Below are positions 12,726 through 18,701 of a stretch of DNA of 22,715 bases, piece after piece. The first letter of the stretch is position 1. Every line of letters starts with the position of its first letter. The translations under genes and the position numbers were made by a program. Below the pieces are notes generated by a model. That model did no database searches, was not told where the DNA came from, and saw only the letters and a program-made list of their open reading frames with translations. The stretch is from a virus, in IMG/VR virus record IMGVR_UViG_3300027805_000941, positions 1-22,715 of that record. One strand, written 5' to 3'.

Positions 12726-12964
12726 ACGTCTTCTCCGCCTTCTCGTACTAGCAAAACGATTGCCCCATTCATTTCTAGGGCATTCTTTACTTTTACCATG
12801 TATTCAATGGCATGTCTCTTGTCTTCATCTAGCAACTGCATAAACTGTTTCTCGCTGGCCTTTACCGTTAGGAAGTGATCGTTGTCAATAATTTGTAGGT
12901 AAAAGCCTTTTGGCCCTGTACCGTCCAGAGAATGCACAGCAGTTTTCATAGCATCTGTATACAT
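12722..12964 (-). CDS. Hypothetical 80-aa protein
   Basis: I place the start at 12964 (MYTDAMKTAV) because an AAGGAAT Shine-Dalgarno lies about ten bases upstream and the ATG follows two bases after the whiB stop; a longer frame from 13012 would overlap whiB. The protein is 80 aa with beta strands (FYLQIIDNDHFLTVKA) and helices and no recognised family. Position suggests a member of the WhiB operon. Confidence 0.55.
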   Translation of the reverse strand: MYTDAMKTAVHSLDGTGPKGFYLQIIDNDHFLTVKASEKQFMQLLDEDKRHAIEYMVKVKNALEMNGAIVLLVREGGEDV

Positions 12965-12966
12965 AT

Positions 12967-13269
12967 CTATTCCTTGTCCTGCCCACTTGTGTCCATTGTA
13001 AGGTTTTTCCAAACGATACCCCAGTCAGCCTTCGATCTGTGCTTGTTAAACTCTCTAGAGATTTTTCCATTCTCCATGTAGACTCCTCCGTGAACACCAA
13101 TTGCTTTTTGAGAAATGCCAACTGCAAAACATTGCTTTACAACAGGGCAGTGAAAACATAGCTCGTCAATTGCTGGTCTAAGTTCTAGATCTTCTTCATA
13201 CTTGTCAAAGAAAAGTTCTGTGTCGAAGCCCTTGCAGCTTGCTTCTTCTTTCCAATCATCGTTGTTCAT
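12967..13269 (-). CDS. WhiB-like Fe-S transcription factor
   Basis: The 100-aa protein has the four-Cys pattern of Wbl proteins: C12 (EASCKG), C38 and C41 (ELCFHCPV) and C47 (VKQC), preceded by Trp6 and the FF pair at 20-21. The G(V/I)WGG turn is present as GVHGGVY with His in place of Trp. Wbl proteins bind a 4Fe-4S cluster and the sigma subunit of RNA polymerase, and occur only in Actinobacteria and their phages. A phage WhiB can reprogram or inhibit host transcription. The basic C-terminus is shorter than in host paralogues. The neighbours are small unknown proteins in the same operon. Confidence 0.85.
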   Translation of the reverse strand: MNNDDWKEEASCKGFDTELFFDKYEEDLELRPAIDELCFHCPVVKQCFAVGISQKAIGVHGGVYMENGKISREFNKHRSKADWGIVWKNLTMDTSGQDKE

Positions 13270-13271
13270 GG

Positions 13272-13493
13272 TTACCTCATGAACTTATGTGGAATCTCCC
13301 AACCACTGGTAGTTGCATCGTAACGCTTCTGTACGATCCACTTTCCACCAACAAACGCACCGTCTTTCGACATTGCTCCGTTTTCTCTGGTCCTATTTTC
13401 GATGACTGTCCAGCCATCCCATGCAAGGCTGTCATTATTCTTGACAATCTCTTCCATTTGTTCTAGTGAATTGATTAACACAATCTCTCCCAT
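13272..13493 (-). CDS. Conserved actinophage 73-aa protein
   Basis: The start is placed at 13493 (MGEIVLINSLEQ), just after the TAG of the upstream gene (TAGTATG); a longer frame from 13586 would overlap that gene. The 73-aa protein reads DGWTVIENRTRENG, SKDGAFVGGKWIVQKRYDA and GWEIPHKF, a pattern I recall from small actinophage proteins of unknown role. It is probably a small beta-rich DNA- or protein-binding module. Translational coupling is likely because no good Shine-Dalgarno is seen. Confidence 0.6.
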   Translation of the reverse strand: MGEIVLINSLEQMEEIVKNNDSLAWDGWTVIENRTRENGAMSKDGAFVGGKWIVQKRYDATTSGWEIPHKFMR

Positions 13494-13494
13494 A

Positions 13495-13845
13495 CTAGTA
13501 TCTGTATACTCCGACTTCGATATTTTTAGCATCTGCAAGATCAACCAGCTTTGATACTGGCTCTTTTGGCTTGCTGAAGAATGCAAAATACCCGATGTCG
13601 TGAATATTTTTTTCTATCCAACTTGGTGGAATCTTATTAAATTTAATTTTGATTCCACGTGCTTTAAGACTACGTTCTGAAATATTTGTAAACTCTTGGG
13701 CCATAGCATTAATTTGATATGGACCTGCAGAGTATATCAAAACTTCTCTGTCTTGTTCCTGTAGGGTGGACATTGCTGTCCCCATTGCTCTCAAGAAAAC
13801 AGCATAGTCACCGAACTCTTTAGTTCCCTGAATAGCTATGATCAT
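13495..13845 (-). CDS. SLOG-superfamily-like Rossmann protein
   Basis: With the start at 13845 (MIIAIQGTKEF), two bases after the stop of the upstream gene, the product is 116 aa. The layout resembles YspA/DUF2493-type SLOG proteins: strand + IQGTKEFGDY (5-14), helix, strand EVLIYSAGP (34-42), NAMAQEF helix, then KIPPSWIEKN and a C-terminal strand. SLOG domains bind nucleotides or nucleotide-derived signals and occur in phage and anti-phage systems. No effector domain is fused. A longer in-frame start at 13875 would overlap the upstream gene and is less likely. Confidence 0.5.
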   Translation of the reverse strand: MIIAIQGTKEFGDYAVFLRAMGTAMSTLQEQDREVLIYSAGPYQINAMAQEFTNISERSLKARGIKIKFNKIPPSWIEKNIHDIGYFAFFSKPKEPVSKLVDLADAKNIEVGVYRY

Positions 13846-13846
13846 G

Positions 13847-14251
13847 TTAGTCACCTTCCCTAAGTTTTTCAACAATAAACATTATCTTATCTAATTGTAC
13901 CTTATCCATAGTCATTGTGTCAACTAATCTTGTAGTATTTTCTTCAACATTTCCATCTACTATGTCTGCAACATAGAATGCATTGTTAATTATCCAGTAC
14001 ATGTTGTCATCAACCACGATGGCACGAAGGGTGTGCTTGTCCACATGCTGCATGGCCTGTGTCTTTGGCATCTTTGGCTCTTCTAGAATCTTGTCGATAC
14101 GGTCATTAAACATGATAACGTTATCACTTTGCCTTTTAATGAATGAGGGTTTCTTTTTACCCTTGCTATCCAGCCTTTTGATCAGTGCGTGAATATAAAT
14201 GGTTGCCAAGATAGGCATAGCCACAATTAAAAATGTATCCATAACAATCAC
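13847..14251 (-). CDS. Hypothetical membrane-anchored protein
   Basis: The protein has an N-terminal transmembrane helix (MDTFLIVAMPILATIYIHAL) and a soluble part rich in Lys and Asp with a short beta region (TLRAIVVDDNMYWIINNAFYV). The start is uncertain: GTG at 14251 would be nearly leaderless, and ATG at 14242 has a GGGTGA Shine-Dalgarno-like sequence. The product is 131-134 aa, with no recognised domain. Promoter box TGGTATAAT lies at 14265-14260. Confidence 0.55.
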   Translation of the reverse strand: MIVMDTFLIVAMPILATIYIHALIKRLDSKGKKKPSFIKRQSDNVIMFNDRIDKILEEPKMPKTQAMQHVDKHTLRAIVVDDNMYWIINNAFYVADIVDGNVEENTTRLVDTMTMDKVQLDKIMFIVEKLREGD

Positions 14252-14259
14252 CCAGACTA

Positions 14260-14265
14260 ATTATA
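14260..14265 (-). promoter_or_regulatory. -10 box of the WhiB operon
   Basis: TGGTATAAT (extended -10) on the minus strand, predicted start near 14253. It would drive the 134-aa gene, the SLOG-like gene, WhiB and the following small genes. Confidence 0.55.
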
Positions 14266-14322
14266 CCATTTAGATTGACTAATTTTCACTGCTACTTGGA
14301 CTGTTTTTCACTTATATATAAA

Positions 14323-14730
14323 CTATTTTGCAGATTTTGCTCTGGCTTTAGCAAGTGCGTCAAAGTCTTTTACCTTAGTGTCACCAAGGTATCCCCAAGC
14401 ATAACCCTTTTCAATCATCTCATGGTTGATTGAGTTACCCTCGCCATCCAGGTATAGCCATCCGAGAATGCGACCGTACTTTTCCGATGAGTCCATCTTC
14501 TCAGTCTTGATTACAACATTCTTAGCGGCCTTGATACGGTCTGCCAAATACTTCTTAGACTCAAGGCCTAGTGCCTTTTCTGCTTTGTCCTTGGTGCGTG
14601 ACTCTGGGGTATCAATACCAGCCAAGCGAACACGTGAGGTAAAGCTAATGTCAAATCCTAGATCAATTACAACGTCAATGGTATCCCCATCTACTACGCT
14701 GGTTACTTCTTTTACAAAATATTCGTACAT
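14323..14730 (-). CDS. Thermonuclease (staphylococcal nuclease family)
   Basis: The 135-aa protein is a complete SNase fold. VVDGDTIDV is at 12-20, the VRLAGIDTPES block at 34-44 has R35, D40 and E43, and the KYGRILG block at 84-90 has R87; these match the catalytic residue numbers of staphylococcal nuclease. The Ca2+-dependent nuclease cuts DNA and RNA. No signal peptide is seen, so it acts in the cytoplasm, probably on host DNA. It follows the 71-aa zinc gene on the same strand and is in its operon. Confidence 0.88.
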   Translation of the reverse strand: MYEYFVKEVTSVVDGDTIDVVIDLGFDISFTSRVRLAGIDTPESRTKDKAEKALGLESKKYLADRIKAAKNVVIKTEKMDSSEKYGRILGWLYLDGEGNSINHEMIEKGYAWGYLGDTKVKDFDALAKARAKSAK

Positions 14731-14946
14731 TTAATTATCTCCTTTTAGCCTGTTTTCAATAAGGCGTTCACGTTCATCAACTACCTCAAATGCGAATGCC
14801 TTGAGTTTGTCATTGTTTGAAATGTCGTAATGATGCCCACAAAATAAAATATCGCCCGACACGCCCTTGACTTGAACATATGCCTGTGAGCCGCATACGT
14901 CACATCGATCAGAGACGGCAAGTACCCACTCTTTTGTCTCTACCAT
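14731..14946 (-). CDS. DUF7455-type zinc-binding protein
   Basis: The 71-aa protein carries CDVC at about 15-18 followed by GSQAYVQV and FCGHHY at about 35-40, the layout of the DUF7455 family of actinobacteria and actinophages. These proteins bind one zinc through Cys and His; the role is unknown. The start overlaps the upstream FmdB-type gene (TAATG) and the stop abuts the thermonuclease gene. Confidence 0.72.
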   Translation of the reverse strand: MVETKEWVLAVSDRCDVCGSQAYVQVKGVSGDILFCGHHYDISNNDKLKAFAFEVVDERERLIENRLKGDN

Positions 14947-15122
14947 TACTTATCCGTTCTGTAGAATCCGCTACCCTTGAATTGAATGCCAAGGTTACCC
15001 ACAACCTGTGTCATTCTATACCCACACTTTTCGCAAACGTGGTCTGGTGATGGATCGTGAATGCTTCTTTTCTCAATAAGAGTAATCTCGCATTCTCTGC
15101 ATACATATTCGTAGGTTGGCAT
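14946..15122 (-). CDS. FmdB-family zinc-ribbon protein, 58 aa
   Basis: The gene is short but clear. The protein begins MPTYEYVCREC, the signature of FmdB-type zinc ribbons, and continues with a second pair (CEKCG) and a GNLGIQFKGSGFYRTDK C-terminus, including the 'F.GSGFY.TD' motif seen in this family. Four cysteines would hold one zinc. The start codon overlaps the TAA of the DUF2061 gene (TAATG) and the stop overlaps the DUF7455-type gene (TAATG). FmdB proteins are thought to regulate or cap other proteins, but the role in phages is unknown. Confidence 0.8.
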   Translation of the reverse strand: MPTYEYVCRECEITLIEKRSIHDPSPDHVCEKCGYRMTQVVGNLGIQFKGSGFYRTDK

Positions 15123-15325
15123 TAGCTAACCTTCTTGCCAAACTTAGCCCATAGACGCTCGTGGATAAAATATCCAATTGCTTCCCAGCCAATGTAAAGT
15201 AGTGCACCCCAAGTGGCATACTCCCACTCTCCAGTAAACAAGTAGATTACTCCTGCTACTCCAACAAGGTGAAATGTTTCCCAACTTGCTGTCTTTATGA
15301 AACTACGCTTTTTTGAATCTGACAT
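15122..15325 (-). CDS. DUF2061-type membrane protein
   Basis: The 67-aa protein has RSFIKTASWETFH at the N-terminus, two hydrophobic segments (about 19-30 and 38-53) with TGEWEYA between, and ends HERLWAKFGKK, the pattern of DUF2061. In such proteins the 'HERlW' end is highly conserved. It is a small inner-membrane protein of unknown role. It sits between the endolysin and the FmdB-type gene with TAATG overlaps on both sides, so it may belong to the lysis module, but that is inference. Confidence 0.72.
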   Translation of the reverse strand: MSDSKKRSFIKTASWETFHLVGVAGVIYLFTGEWEYATWGALLYIGWEAIGYFIHERLWAKFGKKVS

Positions 15326-16122
15326 TACTTAACCTTTCCCCATGTCAGTGGACCAACTATACCGTCTGCAGTTAGTTTATGTTTCTTTTGTAGTGCTACC
15401 ACCGCAGCGTGAGTCTTGTCTCCGAATACCCCTGGAGTGTCGCCAACGACTTTTAGAGAGTTCTGTAGATAAGTAACAAGACCATTCTTAGAACCCTTCT
15501 TAATGTTAGCCTTTAATTCTGGCTTTACTGGAGTAGCAGGTGCAACTACAGGCTTTGGTAATGGTGCTGGCTTTGCTCCGTGTGTTGGTGCTGGTGCTAC
15601 TGGATCTTCATCAGTTGCTACAACACCTGCGGTAGCGATCGCTGCTTCCTGTGCAATGAGTGCCTTAAAGAATGCGATTGGTTCGATGTAGTTCTTGCCC
15701 ATCTTGTCCCAGATATGCTGCTTACCAAGACGAAGTTCCCAGTGCAAGTGCTTACCAGTAGACATACCAGTTGTGCCCATCTTGCCTAGTGGAGTTCCTG
15801 CCTCAACCTTCTGGCCCTTCTTAACCTTAACTGTTCCATCTTGCATGTGTGCGTATAGGGTTGTGTACTGCTTGCCGCCGATCTTGTGTAGCAAGATTAC
15901 GTAGTTTCCAAAACCTCCGCCTGGACTTGTTGACTTCTTTGATTCCAGAACGACACCGTCATACGGTGCCTCAATCCAGCAAGGTTCGTGAGACGACCAG
16001 ATGTCAGTCCCATTGTGATGCTTCTTTTCTTTTGTTACAGGGTGAATTCTCATACCCATTAGTGATGTGACTTTAAAATCTTTTCCGAGTTTACCGTCAA
16101 TTGGTAGTTGTGCTTTAGCCAT
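15325..16122 (-). CDS. Endolysin: M23 metallopeptidase with PG-binding domain
   Basis: The 265-aa protein has an M23 (LytM-type) domain at about 10-145: H36 and D40 in HHNGTD, Y90-x-H92 and the HLH pair at 125-127. A Pro/Ala/Val linker follows (about 165-198), and the C-terminal 65 residues form a PG_binding_1 repeat (SKNGLVTYLQNSLKV, DKTHAAVVALQKKH, GIVGPLTWGKVK). The enzyme cuts peptide bonds of peptidoglycan at lysis. No signal peptide, so a holin is needed. The start at 16122 has GAGGAGG eight bases upstream; a TTG at 16143 in the same frame is less likely. The promoter box is at 16148-16143. Confidence 0.9.
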   Translation of the reverse strand: MAKAQLPIDGKLGKDFKVTSLMGMRIHPVTKEKKHHNGTDIWSSHEPCWIEAPYDGVVLESKKSTSPGGGFGNYVILLHKIGGKQYTTLYAHMQDGTVKVKKGQKVEAGTPLGKMGTTGMSTGKHLHWELRLGKQHIWDKMGKNYIEPIAFFKALIAQEAAIATAGVVATDEDPVAPAPTHGAKPAPLPKPVVAPATPVKPELKANIKKGSKNGLVTYLQNSLKVVGDTPGVFGDKTHAAVVALQKKHKLTADGIVGPLTWGKVK

Positions 16123-16142
16123 GTATATGACCTCCTCAATCA

Positions 16143-16148
16143 ATTATA
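16143..16148 (-). promoter_or_regulatory. -10 box of the endolysin operon
   Basis: TGGTATAAT (extended -10) on the minus strand. The predicted start near 16136 gives a 14-base leader with the Shine-Dalgarno. It lies between tRNA-Thr and the endolysin. Confidence 0.6.
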
Positions 16149-16156
16149 CCACTTAG

Positions 16157-16228
16157 AGCCACCTGTCAGGATTGAACTGACGACCTACGCATTACAAGTG
16201 CGTTGCTCTACCACTGAGCTAAGGAGGC
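16157..16228 (-). tRNA. tRNA-Thr (TGT)
   Basis: A 72-base cloverleaf with acceptor GCCTCCT/AGGTGGC (one T-T mismatch), anticodon loop CTTGTAA and T-loop TTCAATC. It reads ACA codons. CCA is not encoded. Confidence 0.93.
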
Positions 16229-16245
16229 ATTGATATTGCTACCAG

Positions 16246-16319
16246 CGATCTGTATGGGACTTGAACCCACGACCCCCACCGTGACAGGGTGGTGCTCTAA
16301 CCAACTGAGCTAACAGACC
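16246..16319 (-). tRNA. tRNA-Asp (GTC)
   Basis: A 74-base cloverleaf with acceptor GGTCTGT/ACAGATC, anticodon loop CTGTCAC and T-loop TTCAAGT. CCA is not encoded. Confidence 0.94.
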
Positions 16320-16323
16320 AGGA

Positions 16324-16366
16324 GAGGCACCCAGTGAAATATCGTTGAGTGATGCTAGGGTGCCTC
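16324..16366 (-). other. Hairpin spacer between tRNA-Gly and tRNA-Asp
   Basis: A perfect 9-bp inverted repeat, GAGGCACCC (16324-16332) and GGGTGCCTC (16358-16366), with a 25-base loop in the spacer between two tRNAs. The loop has no cloverleaf features. It may be a processing signal, a small RNA or a degraded tRNA. Confidence 0.5.
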
Positions 16367-16368
16367 AG

Positions 16369-16439
16369 AGCGTATGACAGGAATCGAACCTGCACCTCTA
16401 ACTTGGAAGGATAGGGCACTACCACTATGCAACATACGC
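16369..16439 (-). tRNA. tRNA-Gly (TCC)
   Basis: A 71-base cloverleaf with perfect acceptor GCGTATG/CATACGC, anticodon loop CTTCCAA and T-loop TTCGATT. It reads GGA codons. CCA is not encoded. Confidence 0.94.
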
Positions 16440-16442
16440 ATT

Positions 16443-16480
16443 GCCCATTTTTATCTCTTACCCACGAGAGTGGTATGGGC
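16443..16480 (-). other. Nested inverted repeat between tRNA-Asn and tRNA-Gly
   Basis: GCCCAT (16443-16448) pairs with ATGGGC (16475-16480) and encloses a second stem, CCAC/GTGG with a four-base loop. It is a structured spacer like the one on the other side of tRNA-Gly. Confidence 0.35.
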
Positions 16481-16491
16481 CACACCATTAG

Positions 16492-16563
16492 CTCCTCCTC
16501 CTGGGATCGAACCAGGGACCTTAGAGTTAACAGCTCTCTGCTCTGCCTCTGAGCTAAGAAGGA
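16492..16563 (-). tRNA. tRNA-Asn (GTT)
   Basis: A 72-base cloverleaf with acceptor TCCTTCT/AGGAGGA, anticodon loop CTGTTAA and T-loop TTCGATC. The outermost pair of the anticodon stem is mismatched. It is the first tRNA of the minus-strand cluster. CCA is not encoded. Confidence 0.92.
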
Positions 16564-16573
16564 AGGTTATTCA

Positions 16574-16602
16574 ATTATACCTTAGTCTAGTTTTAATTGC
16601 AA
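16574..16602 (-). promoter_or_regulatory. Promoter of the tRNA cluster
   Basis: TTGCAA (16602-16597), 17 bases, TATAAT (16579-16574) on the minus strand. The predicted start near 16567 is four bases from the tRNA-Asn 5' end. The promoter begins right after the stop of the upstream glycosyltransferase. Confidence 0.65.
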
Positions 16603-17784
16603 CTTTATTTGTTGCCACTTTTCTAGAACTGCTTCTGGTGAACAGAAGTTTGATACGTTACTTTTTGCTTTTACAATCATAGCATCCTTCTCTTCTTTTG
16701 TCAATGACATGGCTTTGTGGAGTGCGTCAAGAATGGTTTGCTCTCCTACGTTATACCACGAAAATCCCCAGAAGTCTCTATACTTGTGAGTTGTTTCATC
16801 AATCGTCCAGATGTTGGAGTCCAGGATGATTGCAGAATCGTTAGTAACATAATCACTCATTGATGTGTGATCTGGCGTGATGCATATCATATCAGACAGC
16901 ATTGCTTCGCATAGTGGCAGGTTCTGTCCTTCTGCTCTACTTGGTGAAACATAGTGCTGGCAGGAGTTCATTAGCATCTGTAGTTTGCTATCGCTAAGTT
17001 TGGCTGGTATAAAGTATACGTTCTTGAATACCGTTTCTGGAAACGAGGGGAACTCTCTGCGGAATGCGGTTTCTTGTAGCTTAGTTAGATTTCCCTGTGC
17101 AGTCATCTTAAGGATCAGAACGGCATCTGGGTAGTCTTCACGAAACTTTACAAATGCAGTAACAAGGTTGCCAAAGTTTTTTCTAATGTCATGTGGATTC
17201 AAAACATATAAGAACCTATTGTCGTAAGAACTTTTATCAAGAACTTCTTTTAGTGTCGTATGCTTGTCTGTCTTGTATGAGTCTGTTAATGTATTTAGAC
17301 TATAGCACTTTAGATCACCAATGTCTTCTCCTTCATCTACGGCTTTCTGTGATACCGCTGACGGAAGAACGTGAGACTTAATGCCATAGTCACTCAAAGT
17401 TTTCTGAGAATATGAAGACAGCGTGATTACTGAGTCGTACTTGTGCAAGGCAGACACATAGTTTTTCTTAAAGATTCCATTGGCCTCAGCACTCTTTTCT
17501 GGCAATTTGTCAAACTCCCATGCAAAAACGCATATGTTTTTAAATCCTGGAACCCTTAAAGATACGTCTGGTGGCAAGAAAGATATTCCAACAGGATTCT
17601 TTTTATTTTTTATTTGAGCTTTTATTGCACCAATTCTAAATGGATAGGCAAAAGTGTTGAAAACATTCTCTGTTTCTTTGATGGTATTGTAAAAAGAATC
17701 CATGGCAAATCCATAGGAGTAGTGAGCATAACCCCATCCTTCACCTTTGTAATCGAATGGACCACTTAAAAATATGTTTGACAT
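16582..17784 (-). CDS. Glycosyltransferase, GT-B (family 4/1-like)
   Basis: The 400-aa protein has a GT-B shape: an N-terminal half starting FLSGPFDYKGEGWGYAHYSYGF with a CVFAWEFDKLP segment, and a C-terminal half with FLYVLNPHDIRKNFGNLV, then ILKMTAQG and the donor-site block SPSRAEGQNLPLCEAML, equivalent to the GT4 'S..EGfglp.lEAM' motif. These enzymes are retaining transferases using nucleotide sugars. The acceptor is unknown. It lies in an operon with two small genes, coupled by TAATG at 17784. With GMD, it could place deoxysugars on the host surface or virion. Confidence 0.82.
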   Translation of the reverse strand: MSNIFLSGPFDYKGEGWGYAHYSYGFAMDSFYNTIKETENVFNTFAYPFRIGAIKAQIKNKKNPVGISFLPPDVSLRVPGFKNICVFAWEFDKLPEKSAEANGIFKKNYVSALHKYDSVITLSSYSQKTLSDYGIKSHVLPSAVSQKAVDEGEDIGDLKCYSLNTLTDSYKTDKHTTLKEVLDKSSYDNRFLYVLNPHDIRKNFGNLVTAFVKFREDYPDAVLILKMTAQGNLTKLQETAFRREFPSFPETVFKNVYFIPAKLSDSKLQMLMNSCQHYVSPSRAEGQNLPLCEAMLSDMICITPDHTSMSDYVTNDSAIILDSNIWTIDETTHKYRDFWGFSWYNVGEQTILDALHKAMSLTKEEKDAMIVKAKSNVSNFCSPEAVLEKWQQIKLQLKLD

Positions 17785-17990
17785 TACACTAAAATTTTAA
17801 GAACAGGCGAACACGGATCTCCGCCCTCTTCCCATTCCTGTTGCTCTTCTTCTGTCATGTATGGGTCACCATCATGCGTATAGCAAAATGATTCTGACAC
17901 CCAGCCATTCTTAATCCCAATCTCAAGCCACTCATACATGGCAGTCATGTTTTCGTGCATAGCAGTTACGTCCTCAGCTTTTTCTGACAT
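17784..17990 (-). CDS. Conserved actinophage 68-aa protein
   Basis: The acidic 68-aa protein reads TAMYEWLEIGIKNGW, SFCYTHDGDPYMTEEEQQEWEEGGDPC and ends SPVLKILV. This pattern resembles small actinophage proteins of unknown function. Two cysteines and an acidic loop are the only visible features. The gene follows the zincin by one base and overlaps the glycosyltransferase ATG. Confidence 0.6.
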   Translation of the reverse strand: MSEKAEDVTAMHENMTAMYEWLEIGIKNGWVSESFCYTHDGDPYMTEEEQQEWEEGGDPCSPVLKILV

Positions 17991-17991
17991 C

Positions 17992-18372
17992 TTATTCCTC
18001 GCTCAATAGATATGCTGTTACTAGTGGATTGTCTCGCAGGATTGCAAGTACACCTTCTTCGTAAATTCCAATAAAGTAATGTTCCCATGCATCTGTAGTC
18101 TTTGATTCGTCGTCACTGGATGATGGAATGGTCTGGTTGCCCATAGAATATCGAATAGCATGTAGCAATTCGTGTAGCAGTGTCTGTCGCTTACGACTTG
18201 GTGGTGCATCAGCATCAATGATGATTGTTGAGCTGCGAGTAAGCGTATAGCCGTATGCCGAACTAGATAGGGCATCGTCCATGTTTGATGAACGCTCAAT
18301 GACGGTCCAGTTTTGTGTACCGATCTTTACCTTGGTAGGCATTTTTGGATATTTTACTGCTTTAGTAGACAT
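17992..18372 (-). CDS. HExxH zincin-like metallopeptidase
   Basis: The 126-aa protein has HELLH at 67-71 in LLHELLHAIRYSMG, the zincin zinc-binding motif with the catalytic Glu, and a downstream acidic helix (AWEHYFIGIYEEGV, E97 or E105/106) that could give the third ligand. The N-terminal strand part (MPTKVKIGTQNWTV) is typical of small phage zincins of the SprT/ImmA type. Phage versions may cleave host regulators or virion proteins; the target is unknown. The start at 18372 follows a consensus promoter and an AGAGGGG Shine-Dalgarno-like sequence. Confidence 0.7.
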   Translation of the reverse strand: MSTKAVKYPKMPTKVKIGTQNWTVIERSSNMDDALSSSAYGYTLTRSSTIIIDADAPPSRKRQTLLHELLHAIRYSMGNQTIPSSSDDESKTTDAWEHYFIGIYEEGVLAILRDNPLVTAYLLSEE

Positions 18373-18378
18373 AGGAAA

Positions 18379-18426
18379 ACCCCTCTAAATTTGTTTACCT
18401 GTACAGTATATCAAAAATAGAGGGGT
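18379..18426. promoter_or_regulatory. Long-range inverted repeat ACCCCTCTA / TAGAGGGGT
   Basis: Two perfect 9-base arms at 18379-18387 and 18418-18426 enclose 30 bases. One arm lies in the spacer between -35 and -10 and the other overlaps the leader near the Shine-Dalgarno, so the repeat brackets the -10 box and start site. It could be an operator, or read through from upstream it could form a terminator-like hairpin followed by TTTTCC. Confidence 0.45.
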
Positions 18427-18433
18427 CTGTCAA
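18405..18433 (-). promoter_or_regulatory. Consensus sigma70-type promoter of the zincin operon
   Basis: TTGACA (18433-18428), a 17-base spacer and TATACT (18410-18405) on the minus strand; identical hexamers and spacing to 2226-2254. The predicted start is near 18398. A CTGTACAG palindrome overlaps it. Confidence 0.75.
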
Positions 18434-18434
18434 C

Positions 18435-18701
18435 CTAATTATTGCCTTCTTCTTCTGCCCTGCTGTGTTCCTTACGGAATGCGGCATTGATCTCAGAATC
18501 AGTAAGCTTGCCATCTTGCAAGAATGACTTGGCTAGGTCTTCTAGGACTCTTGCCACACCTAGCAATCCTGCCATCAAAACTGCCTGAAGAACCTCTACC
18601 CCTGCAATAGCTCCAGCTCCAAGAACTCCAAGAGCTGAGATTACAAAAACAGCAATCATTCTGGCAAAGATGTCTGCGACTCTTTTTACCATATTACTCA
18701 T
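18435..18701 (-). CDS. Holin-like membrane protein (actinophage type)
   Basis: The 88-aa protein has a short basic N-terminus, two hydrophobic segments at about 14-33 and 37-55 rich in Ala, Gly, Val, Leu, and a charged C-terminal tail (KSFLQDGKLTDSEINAAFRKE). The shape and the 'GVEVLQAVLMAGLLGVARVLEDLAKSFLQDGKLT' region are typical of actinophage proteins annotated as holin. Holins form membrane lesions at lysis. The partner gene upstream overlaps by eight bases. It is far from the endolysin, so this is inference. Confidence 0.6.
   Translation of the reverse strand: MSNMVKRVADIFARMIAVFVISALGVLGAGAIAGVEVLQAVLMAGLLGVARVLEDLAKSFLQDGKLTDSEINAAFRKEHSRAEEEGNN

Noticed and set aside
18399-18406. 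CTGTACAG palindrome as a LexA or SOS box
   Set aside because: It is only eight bases and matches neither the actinobacterial nor the proteobacterial SOS consensus.
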